DNA of 64,000 bases from the NCBI GenBank assembly GCA_949130485.1, contig OX422183.1, positions 22,555,202 through 22,619,201 of the forward strand. Direction: 5' to 3'. This DNA comes from Agelas oroides (lineage: Eukaryota > Porifera > Demospongiae > Agelasida > Agelasidae). Under the pieces are notes generated by a model, which made no database searches, had not been told where the DNA came from, and saw nothing but the letters and a program-made list of their open reading frames with translations. Each line of letters begins with the position of its first letter. Within the stretch, counting starts at the first letter, position 1. Shown here in pieces: positions 46,774 through 58,211 of this stretch. The position numbers were made by a program, and so were the translations under genes.

Positions 46774-46940
46774 GCCTCGTTCCCAGGCCCCCCCCCGTAC
46801 ATTACACGTAATCGGAACATTAGAGTATGCGGAATGGCTCACTGGAGTGATTTCCGTAAGCTTTGGTATGCAAGCTCAGCTGGAGTAATGCAAGCCCAGC
46901 TGGAGTAATGCAAGCCCAGCTGGAGTAATGCTAGCAACGG
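46774..46940. repeat. CTAGCCTCG terminus and 20-bp tandem repeat
   Basis: CTAGCCTCGTTCCCAGGC occurs at about 46777, followed by a C-run. At about 46866–46933 the 20-bp unit AATGCAAGCCCAGCTGGAGT is present about three and a half times. It lies just upstream of gene B's promoter side. Confidence 0.75.
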
Positions 46941-47008
46941 TCCAAGCGCGAAGTTTGTAGCATACTCAGAACGAAAGAGATGACCTGACAACTGGATTTG
47001 ACTGACAA

Positions 47009-47204
47009 TTGACATCTTTAGCAGTTTCTATTAACCAGCACCAGGACAGCCATTGCATACATTTAATTCAAGAAAGGAGAATAGTGTACTTAATCTTCAC
47101 ACACGTTTCTGTGTTCCAGTACAGTAAACGATGTAAACAGTGTGCCAAAGTAGATGCATGTGGGAATTGGAAAATGTACTGCTCTAGAAAAGGTAAGTTT
47201 ACAC
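47009..47204 (+). other. Exon-like open stretch, low support
   Basis: An open frame ends near CTAGAAAAG|GTAAGTTTAC, a consensus donor. It encodes RCKQCAKVDACGNWKMYCSR, a Cys-rich peptide. No partner exons recognised. Confidence 0.2.
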
Positions 47205-47219
47205 AGAAGTCCTGAAGTG

Positions 47220-49546
47220 TATTCTGTACACGACTCACTGAGTCTGTAAATACTGCTCAGCACTTCACGCGGGAAGTGCAGAAAATCAGCAGAGGCAGTA
47301 ATCCACTCAGATGTAGCTCAGGTAGCATCCAAATGTCACCATTGCAGCTCTAGCTTGGTGTCCAGGCCCATCTGAAAATTATGCAATGCACTCTGTAAGA
47401 ATAGTAATTATCAAAGTCCACACTGCTTATAATGAAAGAGAATAAACATGGAGGAAAGGGTCAACACTGCTTGAAATGTTCAAATGTAACATACAACCTG
47501 ACACAGAAAGGGGTGATAGCTAACCGGTGGCAGAAATACTAAATTTCATCGACAGTATAGTGGTGCATTTTTGTGTTAACATGGTATTTAGCTGCTTGTT
47601 CTTGTACCTACACTGGGCTTGTAGGCACACTGAGAAGGGATGAAGCTAAAAATTGTGATTGGTAACACATCACAATGACCTGGACCCAACACCGAGTTTT
47701 AGTCTTTGCCACATCTACTGTGCAGCCGGTGAAGTATCTCAACTAGATGTATCTCAAGCATCAGGCCCATCTCCATGTATAGCTAACCCTGGTCCTAACT
47801 GATGTCGGGATTGCCTTGTTGCCGGGCAAGTCTCTGGCACAAGTTGCTTTGTCTGGTTAACACTGTATAAGAAATGTAGCCCAGATACAGGACTGTGTGA
47901 TGGCAGACGAGGCCAAGGCTGTGTGCTCTGGGATCCGAAAAATGCCCACTCAATGAGGGCTGCAATATATGATGCTTATACATTGTCCAGAGAAGCAACA
48001 ATTGCAAACAGTGTCAGATTTGAAGTAGAGGACAGACGATGATGCTGAAAGAGTAGTCACAGGCCTCAATACATAATATTAAACATGGCTGCATGTGAGT
48101 CTCATTTGGTAGGACTACCTTGAATCGCGAATCGGGCCGATTCTGCTCATGAATAATTACTGAGGTCGGGTGACCATAATGGCTTGATTGAAATTCATTG
48201 GCTTGTTTACACTTCCCATGGCGGCAACCGGAATCAACAAGGGGGTGTGTCCCTTTCATGTGGCCTGCGGCCCTTTGTAGTGGTTTGGCAGCACTTTCAT
48301 GTGGCTGGGCGGAAATTTGAAGAAATCCTCCAACACTTAAAAAAAAAAAGAAGAAAAAAAAAGGAAAAAAAACACTATAAAGATTTTCTAGCTCGTTGAA
48401 TGTGATGGTATATAGGCAATTTGTGTGTGCAAAGCTTGCCTGAGTGGGCTTGAATGTTTGTGAGTGTGGTGGAAAGGCAGAGAGCCATCCTGGAAGACGG
48501 GTGTCATCACACAGTTGTCTGGCAAAGGTACTGTAGAAAGCTGACCTTTCAGGCTTGTAGGCACCGCCCAATTTTATACTAGCGGGAATATGTGTAACTT
48601 GGCTCCAATCTAGGGGCAATGACAGGGAGTAGGTTTGTGGGCATAACTCCCTGGCCTTGAGGTGAGCGGGAAAAAGCATACGTAGTTTCGTAGGGGGTGA
48701 GTTGAACTTTCTGAAACTGGGCTCAGTTTTAGTTGGTTTGAGTGGGGGTGTGTCGAATTTTTCTTGAAAGCCAGCATAACCAAAATTACTGCTTTTGAGG
48801 TCAAATGTGTGTTTTGGCCTGTAGCCTGGGATTGAAGTGGTCCCAGGACAAATCCATACATAAAGTTTTTACTTGTCTTGTGTGTGTGTTGATGATGTGG
48901 TCAGACTGGGGGTGGAGCCTTGGAGAGGGTGCAAATTTTTATTTTAGCTGAGGGATTAAAAATTGAGTTTTTTGGCATTATCAGGTAGAGAAAGCAGTTT
49001 GGTGCAAACTTTTTGCGAATCTTGTGTACACTTAGACATTACCCATCCGTTCGTCCACATGGCTCGGAGATTTGTGATTCAAGGTTGTCCTACCTTAAGA
49101 GATGCACAAACAAGAATGTGATGGTGAATGACCAGTGACTGGGTTGAAGGAAATTAGGTGGACAAGCCGTTACTGCCCTTCCTAGAGACTCAAGGCACTA
49201 AAGTGCAGATTATGACCATGCATGTTGGTGACTCCTTTCTGTAGGTTTGGGGACTCACTGGTAGCTACACTTAGACTCATTAGCCAAAACAAACGTCATT
49301 TTCATCATCAGAGTCATCCCCATAGCCAGCTCTTGAAAGGAACAAACTTTAAACACTACCATAATATGCACTGATACCACTGCTGTGAGCTGTTGTGCTC
49401 CAAAAAAGTCTAGGATATCATAGCACAGGACTCATTTAGATCCCCAGAAAATTTAAAACTGGATGAGGTGTTGTATGCACTTTATCTTTAAATGATGTTG
49501 TCTGGTGCCACCCTCTCCATTGAATTTTGTTTTAAAAAGTGGGTAC
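47220..49546. other. Gene-poor region
   Basis: No supported gene. A long A/G tract at about 48340–48373 could be the poly-A of a retroposed sequence. The minus-strand frame that crosses it encodes a Phe run and is not credible. Confidence 0.45.
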
Positions 49547-49680
49547 GGTACCATTTGACTTTGGAAAGCCATATCTTGGGGTAAAATATAGGTAACCCAG
49601 GCAATATGCATATCGTTCAATTGCTCTAAGGCTGGTCTTTAAGCCTGTATTACTCACATTTTTCAATTGCAAAATTTTGT
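49547..49680 (-). repeat. Inverted copy of the 37.5-kb repeat
   Basis: Read in reverse, it matches 37540–37640: GCTTAAAGA, ATATGCATATTG and AAGATATGGCTTTCCAAAG in the same order. Confidence 0.7.
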
Positions 49681-49692
49681 TTTTGTTTGGAC

Positions 49693-49987
49693 CAGTGGCG
49701 TAGCTACACCCGGGCATACCCGGGCCTGTGCCCATGTTAAATTCGCTGGTGCCCGGGTAAAAATAATGTAGAAAGCTACGGTCAAAGATCAGTTATTAGC
49801 GAAGCGAGCATACAGGTAAGTCTGAAGAATGGTATTTGTGGCCGAAAACGGCCTCAGAAGCGATCTCAGAGTGTATAATTTAAAAATTTTTCATGGCGGG
49901 TGTATGCCCCAGGTTATGCGAGTTACGCACGCGCTGAGTGTGCCCATGCTGTGCCCACGTAACTTGTTCATCCTGGCTACGCCACTG
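49693..49987. mobile_element. hAT-type MITE with exact 8-bp target duplication
   Basis: Ends CAGTGGCGTAGC and GCTACGCCACTG are flanked on both sides by GTTTGGAC (49685–49692 and 49988–49995). An 8-bp duplication with CAGTGG-type ends is diagnostic of the hAT superfamily. 295 bp, no coding capacity. Confidence 0.88.
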
Positions 49988-50006
49988 GTTTGGACTCGCT
50001 AATACT

Positions 50007-50465
50007 AGTTAGAAATGTCACCTTCCAGGAACCAGTAAACATGAATGATATATTGTGGGTGGCGTTCCGTCTTCATCTCCAAGTCTATTCACTATACCCC
50101 ACCACAAAGCACACCATAGTAGTTGTAAATTCATACTAGTCAGTGGAGTAGGAACCAATTTTGGATTGGGGGGGCCAAGGTGTATTGGGAGGGGTGGACC
50201 AAAACAACGTTATACAATAATCACCATCAGCAAAAAATATATATATAGTATAATATATACTATAACATGGAGCCTGATTATTGGGGGGGCCAGGCTAATG
50301 TATTCCGCTCCAAGTCGAGCGTCTCCCCCCCCCCCCCCCCCCCCCCCCCCGTTCCTATTCCACTGCTAGTTAGAAATGTCACCTTCCAGGAACCAGTAAA
50401 CATTAATGATATATCGTGGGTGGCATTCTGTCTTCATCTCCAAGTGTATTCATTGCACACCATAG
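50007..50465. repeat. Two outlying units of the ~130-bp satellite
   Basis: Units containing GTTAGAAATGTCACCTTCC and TCATCTCCAAGTCTATTCA stand at 50007–50140 and 50366–50465, separated by a MITE. They belong to the array at 52136–52720. Confidence 0.85.
50141..50365. mobile_element. MITE inserted in a satellite unit
   Basis: Ends CAGTGGAGTAGGAAC and GTTCCTATTCCACTG are flanked by CTAGT on both sides (5-bp duplication). It splits the satellite sequence TACTAGTTAGAAATG. The end motif CAGTGG resembles the neighbouring hAT-type element. It includes a C-run at about 50329–50350. Confidence 0.8.
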
Positions 50466-52135
50466 CCTCGTTCCCATGCCCGTTCGGAAAAGGGCCTAGC
50501 TGGTATCCACTGTTGGCGCGTGCGCTTAATTAGTGCGTAAAGCGCACATGAAATTGTGCAAGCAATAGCATGATGACGGTCGGCTTTTTATATGTTATAT
50601 CGCCGAAGAGGTGAGCGATGCTCTCCTAGCCCCTGGTCTAGGCATTCCGACCCCAGCGCTTATCGCTTGAACTGCGCTGTGGACGCAAGGTCATCTTCAT
50701 GTGGGTATTAGTAAAACCCGGAACGGAACGGAACGGAACGTAGCTAAGAGCAAGGTACGACCCTGCTTTCTGCTTTTTAGTACCACAAAAGCACTCTCCA
50801 AGGTGTTGTGTTTGGTTCTGCCCCTAGCGCTGCACGCATTTTACCGTATGCCCCTCTCCAGTAGCTCGTTTGTACCGCAGCGTCGCGCTTTTGACGTAGA
50901 GCCGGTAGAGGCATTTTGTGGCTTCTCTCTTGCAACGGCGTTTCCCTAGAAGGGGCATAGTTGCTGGCACTACTGTCTAAGACGATAGTAATCATATTGA
51001 GGGTAAGCTCGGTGCTGAGCACTGCACCACGGAGCTGTAGATTAACAGACGCTCGACTTGGAGCAGAAACGGTAGGAATATATTAGCGGATACAAGGCTT
51101 ATTTAAAAAAAATTTAAAGCTTACCTCGAGCAGTTGTAATTTACTGTGGATTCCAGCAGCAAAGCAAGTAGCAAGAGAACAGTTTAGCAGTTACTGAGTT
51201 AGTCGACGTACGCGTTTAGCTACCGGCGCGTGTCTGCGTTGCCTCACACTTGACTTCCTGCCCAGGATGCAGTCATTAAGTTTACAAACAACTTTCCTTC
51301 CTACCCATCGACGATTTTTGTAACTTATGGGGCACAGTATGAGTGCTACACACAGTTGGAACATAGACATTAGCAGTCACAAGACGGTGCGTAAATTTTT
51401 CTCAGGCGTTCCATTCCGTTCCGTTCCGGGTTTTACTAATACCCCTACAAATGTAAGCTATTATATATTTAACTTCGTAACACGAATTATAACTTGTCAA
51501 AACCCACAAGCAGCCAGCATAAATGGTTCATAGGTGCTTTTTTTGTTTTCGTGTTTTAGCGCCGTCGCTTCGCCTCGAAGTCTCAGGAAGGCATACAACA
51601 CGGCAGAATCCAGGCCTTGAACATGGCTACCTCCCATTCGTCTCACCCACTTTTGTGGCATTTCGTCTACTCATACTTCTTCTACTCCCATTTCGTCTAA
51701 GTAATACAACATTGTTTAAAAAGCAACAGTACAATATTATTTAAAATGCAACAGCTAGTGCAATATTGTCTAAAATGCAACAGTACAATACTTAAAAATC
51801 CATATATTGACTGACCCTTTGCTTTTCTCCTTTTCTTAAGTAGGCCCTATCTTTGCCAGATCAAAAGGCTAGGGTGTACTGTTACAGACCTTGAAACTAA
51901 ACATGCTTGTACCAGATTGGTCTCTACTGACATGTAAGAAAGGAGTAGACCAATAATTGGGAGTAGACAAATGGGAAGACACCTTGAACACAAATAGCCA
52001 TTGTCAGCAGTGTATGATGCAATATACGTAAAAATACACATACTTGACATCATGGCACACGGAGGTAACACAGTATTATCCGGTACTATCCGGAATACCT
52101 AGAATTAAGCGCTGCATGTGCTGGGGACGAGGCTA
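50461..52135. mobile_element. ~1.67-kb inverted-end insertion in the satellite
   Basis: The ends CATAGCCTCGTTCCCA and the reverse complement of TGGGGACGAGGCTATG border a stretch that separates satellite units. It holds a nested element at 50703–51447, minisatellite-like CAACAGTACAATATT repeats at about 51700–51790 and no recognised gene. The end motif is that of the CTAGCCTCG family. Whether it is one insertion or several is uncertain. Confidence 0.5.
50703..51447. mobile_element. Nested element with GGAAC-repeat termini
   Basis: The left end is GGGTATTAGTAAAACCCGGA followed by tandem GGAAC units. The right end is the reverse complement, including CCGGGTTTTACTAATACCC. Inverted ends of about 35 bp enclose about 700 bp without a clear coding frame. 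Confidence 0.8.
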
Positions 52136-52720
52136 TGTACCCCACCACAAAGCAGACCATAGTAGTTGTAAATTTCATACTAGTTAGAAATGTCACCTTC
52201 CAGGAACCAGTAAACATGAATGATATATTGTGGGTGGCATTCCGTCTTCATCTCCAAGTCTATTCACTATACCCCACTACAAAGCAGACCATAGTATATA
52301 TATTATAGTTGTAATTTCATACTAGTTAGAATGTCACCTTCCAGGAACCAGTAAACATGAATGATATATTGTGGGTGGCATTCCGTCTTCATCTCCAAGT
52401 CTATTCACTATACCCCACTACAAAGCAGACCATAGTATATATATTATAGTTGTAAATTCATACTAGTTAGAATGTCACCTTCCAGGAACCAGTAAACATG
52501 AATGATATATTGTGGGTGGCATTCTTCCTTTATCTCCAAGTCTATTCACTATACCCCACTACAAAGCAGACCATAGTATATATATTATAGTTGTAATTTC
52601 ATACTAGTTAGAATGTCACCTTCCAGGAACCAGTAAACATGAATGATATTATTGTGGGTGGCATTCCGTCTTCATCTCCAAGTCTATTCACTATACCCCA
52701 CTACAAAGTAAAATATGTAG
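52136..52720. repeat. Satellite-like array of ~130-bp units
   Basis: At least four units in tandem, each with ACTAGTTAGAA/ATGTCACC, CCAGGAACCAGTAAACATGA, ATGATATATTGTGGGTGGCA and CACTATACCCCACTACAAAG. Neighbours are nearly identical. Degraded units continue to about 53080, right up to the start of the membrane-protein gene. Confidence 0.93.
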
Positions 52721-53090
52721 CTACAACATATCCCACGCAATGCACCTTTCAGGAATCAATTGAACTTTTGTATTCTAAGACAGTTTTTCTGCTTTATCTG
52801 CAAGTCTATTCGCTATAACCCATCACAAAGTAGACTGTTACCCCTTACTGTTTCGTACTGGTTAGAAATGTCACTTTCAAGGAACCATAATTCAGTCAAT
52901 TCACTAGCTATAAAGAGTTGACTGCTAGTTTACAGGAATCTAAAAGAGCATGAATGAAATTCAGGCAGCATTCCATTCTGATTAGTTGAAAGCAAATTTA
53001 CTGGCTTCCAGGAATCCAGTGAGTATGAATGAAATTCCAGCACTATAAATGCAATGATGTTGAACAGAACTACACCATGATTTTAACAAT

Positions 53091-54266
53091 ATGAAGCCCA
53101 AGGAGATAGCTGAAACTACTTTCTCAGTTTTAAGCTGCTGCTGTGAGCCTGCCCAGGATTTTACTGACAGTGAGAGATGTGGTAAAGGAATAAATTTTTT
53201 TCTTCTGGTGGTGTCCCTTTGTTTTGGTATTGCTGATTCAGCTACAGATTGGATTGCTTGGGCAGCACTGAGAAGTGATAATTTTGGGTTGGTGCAGGCT
53301 CCTGATGCCTTGATATATCCATGGCTTGCTTGCACACTCATTGGCACAGTGCTACTGGTTCTATCCCTCATCAATGACGTTACTGACTTCTGCAGCTGCA
53401 GTTGGGGCAAATGTCAAAGGTGTGGTTGTAACTCTTTGACGTGTTCTGAATTCATGTCATTTTCAAACACAATACTCCAAGATTTGCCACTACTCACTCT
53501 GGCCTGTGCTTACATTACACTCAAAGAATTCTGTCTACCAGTAGATCCATCCATTGATGTACAAAAATGGAGAGCTATGCAAGCTGGTTTTCGAGAACTC
53601 TATATCAGTGGAGTTGTTACTACTGCAGCGATTATATACAGAACGTGCAGATCGTTTGGTCGACTATGTTACAGTTATGATCGCTGTTGTGGCCGTCCAT
53701 GTTGTTGTCCAACTCCACCAGATGATGAAAAACTATGTCCGAAAGAAACATGTGTACGGTATTGCTGTGTGATGCCATATTACTGCTCTCTTTTTTGGCA
53801 GATGATTTTAATTTTTATAGCACTAACACTAGTTGCCAGCTGTGCAGTCCTTCTGTCAAATTTACCTGGGGTATTTGGTGACATAACTACTGAGCACATT
53901 GGTAACCGAAATGATACTACTCCAATTACTAGAGATTGGACTATCAGTGGTGTGGGTATGCGTGCATCAATGCTAGTAAGAAATGGACACCTATCTGTTA
54001 CCCAAACATCTCATACAAATTTGTGTTGCTTAGCCTACTTAGAACTTCATCCAAAAGAAATTGTTTTCAACATAGCACGTATTAACAAGCAGCGTTCTGA
54101 CAGTGAATCCTGTGTCTGCAATCCTGATTCTACATGTGATCACTACTATGGCAATCTTCACATTGAGCCGGAGTTTGAAGCTGCAAAAGGTCGCTGTCCA
54201 CTTCAAACAAAAACTTTTCAACGAGACAGAAATCTTCATATAAACTGCTCCTGCACCTTTTCATAG
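53091..54266 (+). CDS. Multi-pass membrane protein, 391 residues, unknown function
   Basis: Single-exon frame from ATG at 53091 to the stop at 54264–54266. Hydrophobic segments: FFLLVVSLCFGIADSATDWI; WLACTLIGTVLLVLSLI; ILQDLPLLTLACAYITL; a weaker one, ISGVVTTAAIIY; and QMILIFIALTLVASCAVLLS. A Cys-rich loop (CCGRPCCCPTPPDDEKLC) precedes the last. The C-terminal 115 residues look extracellular, with Cys pairs and N-X-S/T sites (NDT, NCS). I do not recognise the family. The ADSATDW motif in the first segment and LQDLPLL in the third vaguely recall XK-related proteins, but that is weak. Satellite units run to within about 50 bases of the start codon. Confidence 0.7.
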   Translation: MKPKEIAETTFSVLSCCCEPAQDFTDSERCGKGINFFLLVVSLCFGIADSATDWIAWAALRSDNFGLVQAPDALIYPWLACTLIGTVLLVLSLINDVTDFCSCSWGKCQRCGCNSLTCSEFMSFSNTILQDLPLLTLACAYITLKEFCLPVDPSIDVQKWRAMQAGFRELYISGVVTTAAIIYRTCRSFGRLCYSYDRCCGRPCCCPTPPDDEKLCPKETCVRYCCVMPYYCSLFWQMILIFIALTLVASCAVLLSNLPGVFGDITTEHIGNRNDTTPITRDWTISGVGMRASMLVRNGHLSVTQTSHTNLCCLAYLELHPKEIVFNIARINKQRSDSESCVCNPDSTCDHYYGNLHIEPEFEAAKGRCPLQTKTFQRDRNLHINCSCTFS

Positions 54267-54862
54267 TGCTACTGAACACCATGCAGGTATAGTGTAATAT
54301 AACTAGTCTTTGATTGTACAGTGCAAAAGCTCAGTATTGAAATTTGCTGCAGTGTATAGAGCAGGTGGCATCATACTTCTCGATCAGTACTGTGTAGCTA
54401 CTAGATTATGATTAGTTACAGCAGAATACGTAGCTAGATTGCATTTGGCCCCTTCCAGCAAACTTGATTTAGTTGTTCATAGTTATGCATACTGTTGTTT
54501 TTATTATATCTTTCTGCATGGAGAGCTATTAAAAAACGAACATAATAAGTACATGGAGTATTTGTAAGTTACAAATATTTGGCCGAGACGTAAACAATTG
54601 TATATGAGTAAGTGCAGTAAGCATGCCGACTGCGAAGTGTAGAGTAAGTGACCAATAATTATTGTCGGACGGATCAATAGTCGGACGCTTGTTCCAAGCA
54701 AACGAAGTTTGTAGACCTACTTGTGTATGCAATTTGTTTCTGTATCGCTTCGCGATACTATGGGCTAACAAAATTAGCGTCCTGCAGTTTTCAGACGCTA
54801 CGATCTATTTTCGAACATTGCTTATACAGAAGGGGGGGAGGCTTTTCACCCTAGTCTCGTAC
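54267..54862. other. Downstream intergenic DNA
   Basis: No gene, RNA or clear repeat recognised before the inverted-repeat block that follows. Confidence 0.4.
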
Positions 54863-55115
54863 CCAGACCCCACCCACGAGGAGAGGTGACATCAGGCTGA
54901 TTCCTCAGGCTTCATTAAAAATTCACAGCTTACTGTATGCATAGTTGCGAACTGATAACTAATTTACGCGCCAAAAAGTGCTGTGTCATATATCATCGTG
55001 TTGAAGTAGTCAAGAATTTCCGGTGTTGCACTACAGATTGTGTTTTCTGCTACGTGATTGGCGGTTGCAAAATTGTCCGCCGAAAGCAATGAAGCCCGAG
55101 GGATCGGCCGGATGC

Positions 55116-55362
55116 AGAGGAGGTCGGACACGGTTGAACTTTACTAATTAAAAAGGCCGGGTCATCACTAATTGATGTTGGATATTGCAAGGTAGAAAGC
55201 TTTTTAGCTTTTTCTATGACTGGATTGGCTATGAATCTTGATTTAAAAACTGGGGTCCTGCTCGGTAAAGTCCTGAGAGCTAGTCTGTTGAGATACGAAA
55301 AATTAATTAGTGATGACCCCGCCTTTTTAATTAGTAAAGTTCAACCGTGTCCGACCTCCTCT
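55116..55362. mobile_element. Foldback element in the left arm of the large inverted repeat
   Basis: Arms of 58 bp (AGAGGAGGTCGGACACGGTT … GTCATCACTAATT) match with one mismatch. It lies in a larger insertion (about 54880–55365) that interrupts the left arm, because the right arm at about 58450–58475 runs straight through. Confidence 0.88.
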
Positions 55363-56344
55363 AGGGAATCTCGTTATGTACAGACTTGCTCATGAGAAAA
55401 AAATTACGGGTTTACCCCAAATTTAGATTTTAACCCTCTCCCTACCAGATTTAACTTAACCGAATTTCTGCCTACAAGCATGCATTCAGAGAGTATGCAG
55501 CACATCGAGGGAGAAGAGCACAAGTAAGCACGGTATCAGTATAGCAATAAGACTAGTCAGTATTGAATATCAGAAAAGGGATGCATTTCCGGCAGCTGTG
55601 TAGCTAGGGAGAAACAGACTGACATTTCAGAGCAGCCTCCAGCAGCACAGAAAAAAGCTTGACTCATATTTTCCATGAGCCTTGACTGGTCAACACTCTT
55701 GTGCTTGGTGCACAATTAGTAAACCTGCTGTGCAATGCTGTGGTGTGTGTTTTTCCGAGTATACTATTGTTTATGAACACGATAGAGTGGACAAAATATG
55801 AGTTGACTCTACATGGCAGCGTGTGCACATGCAGACATTTTGCATGTGGGATCAGGGCTCTCAGATTGATCTACTTGTTCACACTAAGTCTTGTCAAAGC
55901 TGTGCATGCATGCTATATAGCTGCCATGTTCGATGATAGAACAAAGAATCCAAAGGAGCAAGTTGAACACTGCCAGGAAGATACATAGTTTGAGGGGATA
56001 GTTATCTGTTAGCGTAACCACACACTACAAGCTCTGGGCAGGTAAGGCAAAGTGGTTACTGAAAAATACAATCATGCATTTATCGAAAAAGTGAATATCA
56101 GTCAAATGCAAGCTTTATCCAGCTTGGAGATGATAGCACAGGATTACGGATGGGATGCCTAACACTTGAAGTAACATGTATATACCTAGCCTCTCTTTGA
56201 TTATGCTGTCTTTTCCAGTGCTCAAAGAGAGGGATGCTAGGGGAAGGTTCATCTGTGCGCAGTGTGTCCTGAGTCATCTGGTGCTCTGAATTAAGGGGTG
56301 CTAGGGGAGAACTTATATGTAATCTCCGAGAAGGATGTCTGTAT

Positions 56345-56500
56345 TCACTGCTGTTTGCATTGACCTTGCAAAATACAAGCCAAAAAGCTGTGATATGAAT
56401 ATAATTATGTGGTTATTTTCCCATTTAGCCTGTAAAGAAGTTTACCACATAATTATATTCATATGCACAGCTTGTTTATATTTTGCAATGGTGGGGAAGT
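56345..56500. repeat. Inverted repeat in the spacer
   Basis: TTGCAAAATACAAGC and GATATGAATATAATTATGTG return in reverse as ACATAATTATATTCATATGC and TTTATATTTTGCAA. It is related to 44275–44400. Confidence 0.65.
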
Positions 56501-57167
56501 GTATCATAGTCTCCTACCCAGGCTCTCCTCACACCCTGAGCTTGCAGTGTGAGACTGGTTTCGTATACACGCAAGTGCGACAGTATAGAAATGAGAATCT
56601 TGCTTGATATGTAAACATAAGAACACAGCATTAACGGTGCAATCGAACTAGGTAAGGATTAGACATTGCAGAAGGTATGCATAATTTTAATACATGCATG
56701 CATAGTGAGGGTTCAATTTGAAGCTCTAAAGCATGCACAATTTCATAATTTCTGGATTACAGAACTGTAGGATAGGTGGGCTAATGTTTGATAGTGTATA
56801 CTTGAAATTCAACTCCAAACAGTCTTCTACCCGGGATTTAGCAAAAGAAATACTACATCTGTTCAAGCATCTATCCTCGGAAAAAGGGTTCTACTAGCAG
56901 ACAAGTCTGATAATCATGTATTATATCACATCGCTAGCCAAATTTGGCAACTGCTGCAGCATGGTATGGGTTCATAGGCAAGGCCAGTGGAAGGGCAAGT
57001 ATTTTAGTCTTTACTGTTCGGAGGAGGTGGCAAGGAAGTTACGCATTGTTTTACAATGTATTTTCGGGCGTGATTTTCTATCCCCGCGTAATACAGTAGC
57101 TTCGGGTGTCGAAAACTATCCCAGCGCCAGCATGTCTTGTTGCTCTGATGATCTGGCACAGTTGCTA

Positions 57168-57210
57168 CCTAGCCTCGTTCCCATCCTCCGCACCTGGGAA
57201 CGAGGCTAAG
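57168..57210. repeat. Short CTAGCCTCG hairpin
   Basis: CCTAGCCTCGTTCCCATCC and TGGGAACGAGGCTA face each other across about 10 bases. It is a minimal or solo version of the inverted-end family. Confidence 0.75.
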
Positions 57211-57585
57211 TTGCTACCCTGCTCAGACCTTTGAAGTCTGAGTTCCGAAAATATATCAGTCTGAGAATATATTTTTGCCTCTAGCATAGGAACATTACCA
57301 CATTGAACAGACGTAAAATAGCTTCATTTTTAAGCCTGATTTCATCACACAGCGTTGACAATTTCAACAAATTATGTTTGAGCCTTGGTGCATAGTTAGA
57401 TTGCAGTGTACAGCAACGTAGTGCTCAAATGCACACCACAGCATTGCACAGCAGGTTTACTAATTGTGCACCAAACACAAGAGTGTTGGCCAGTCAAGAC
57501 TCATGGATAGAAATAGAAAATATAATTCAAGCTTTTTTCAGGCTGTGCTGCTGGAGGCTGCTCTGAAATGTCAGTCTGTTTCCCA

Positions 57586-58211
57586 CTAGCCTCGTACCCA
57601 GGCTCTTGGTAGGCGGGGAGAGAAAGAGCCTGGTATCCACTGTTCGCGCATGCGCGTAATTATCCCCTGCTGAGCACGTGTTCAGGCAATAGTGGGAGGG
57701 GAACGCGTAATACGTATCCACGTGATTTATAGTGTGACGTAAATTTAGCAAGTATGCTAGTAGCGTGCAGCGAAGAACGAAACAACTACACTACAACTAG
57801 CACTACACCGCCCTGGCTCGCTATAAGTTCTTGCTAACTTACAATCTATGACAAACGGCAACACTTCGTATCACACAGACTTACCAGGCAGTAGTCGTAT
57901 AAAACGTCTTTCCCCCAGCAAACGTCCAAACTGGAAGCTACCTGTACTTCCTTGAGACTCATATCAGAAGTACCTAGCCGTGGGAGGGAGCTGGAGGGCG
58001 AAGAAGAACGAACGACCGAAAGACTTCCATCGTTAGTCAGAAAATTTGCGGACGATGTAGCGGTAAGTATACGTTATGAGGTCACGGTTTTACGGATATA
58101 ACACGATAGTTTCCGATTTCCCAAGATTTCTGGGAAATTAAGCGCGTGCGCAAACAGTGGATACCAGGCTCTTTCTTTCCCCGCCCACCGAGAGCCTGGG
58201 TACGAGGCTAG
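57586..58211. mobile_element. 626-bp foldback element in the right arm
   Basis: The ends CTAGCCTCGTACCCAGGCTC and its reverse complement continue through GGATACCAGGCTC and the GCGCATGCGC region (arms of about 70 bp). It interrupts the right arm of the large inverted repeat. The flanks TTCCC/TTCCC suggest a short target duplication of 5 bp or slightly more. Confidence 0.88.

Noticed and set aside
46866-46933. CRISPR-like or regulatory array of 20-bp repeats
   Set aside because: Head-to-tail units without spacers, only about three and a half copies; a simple minisatellite.
48014-48679. 221-codon minus-strand frame
   Set aside because: It crosses a long A/G tract giving a Phe run and has no domain or coding-like composition.
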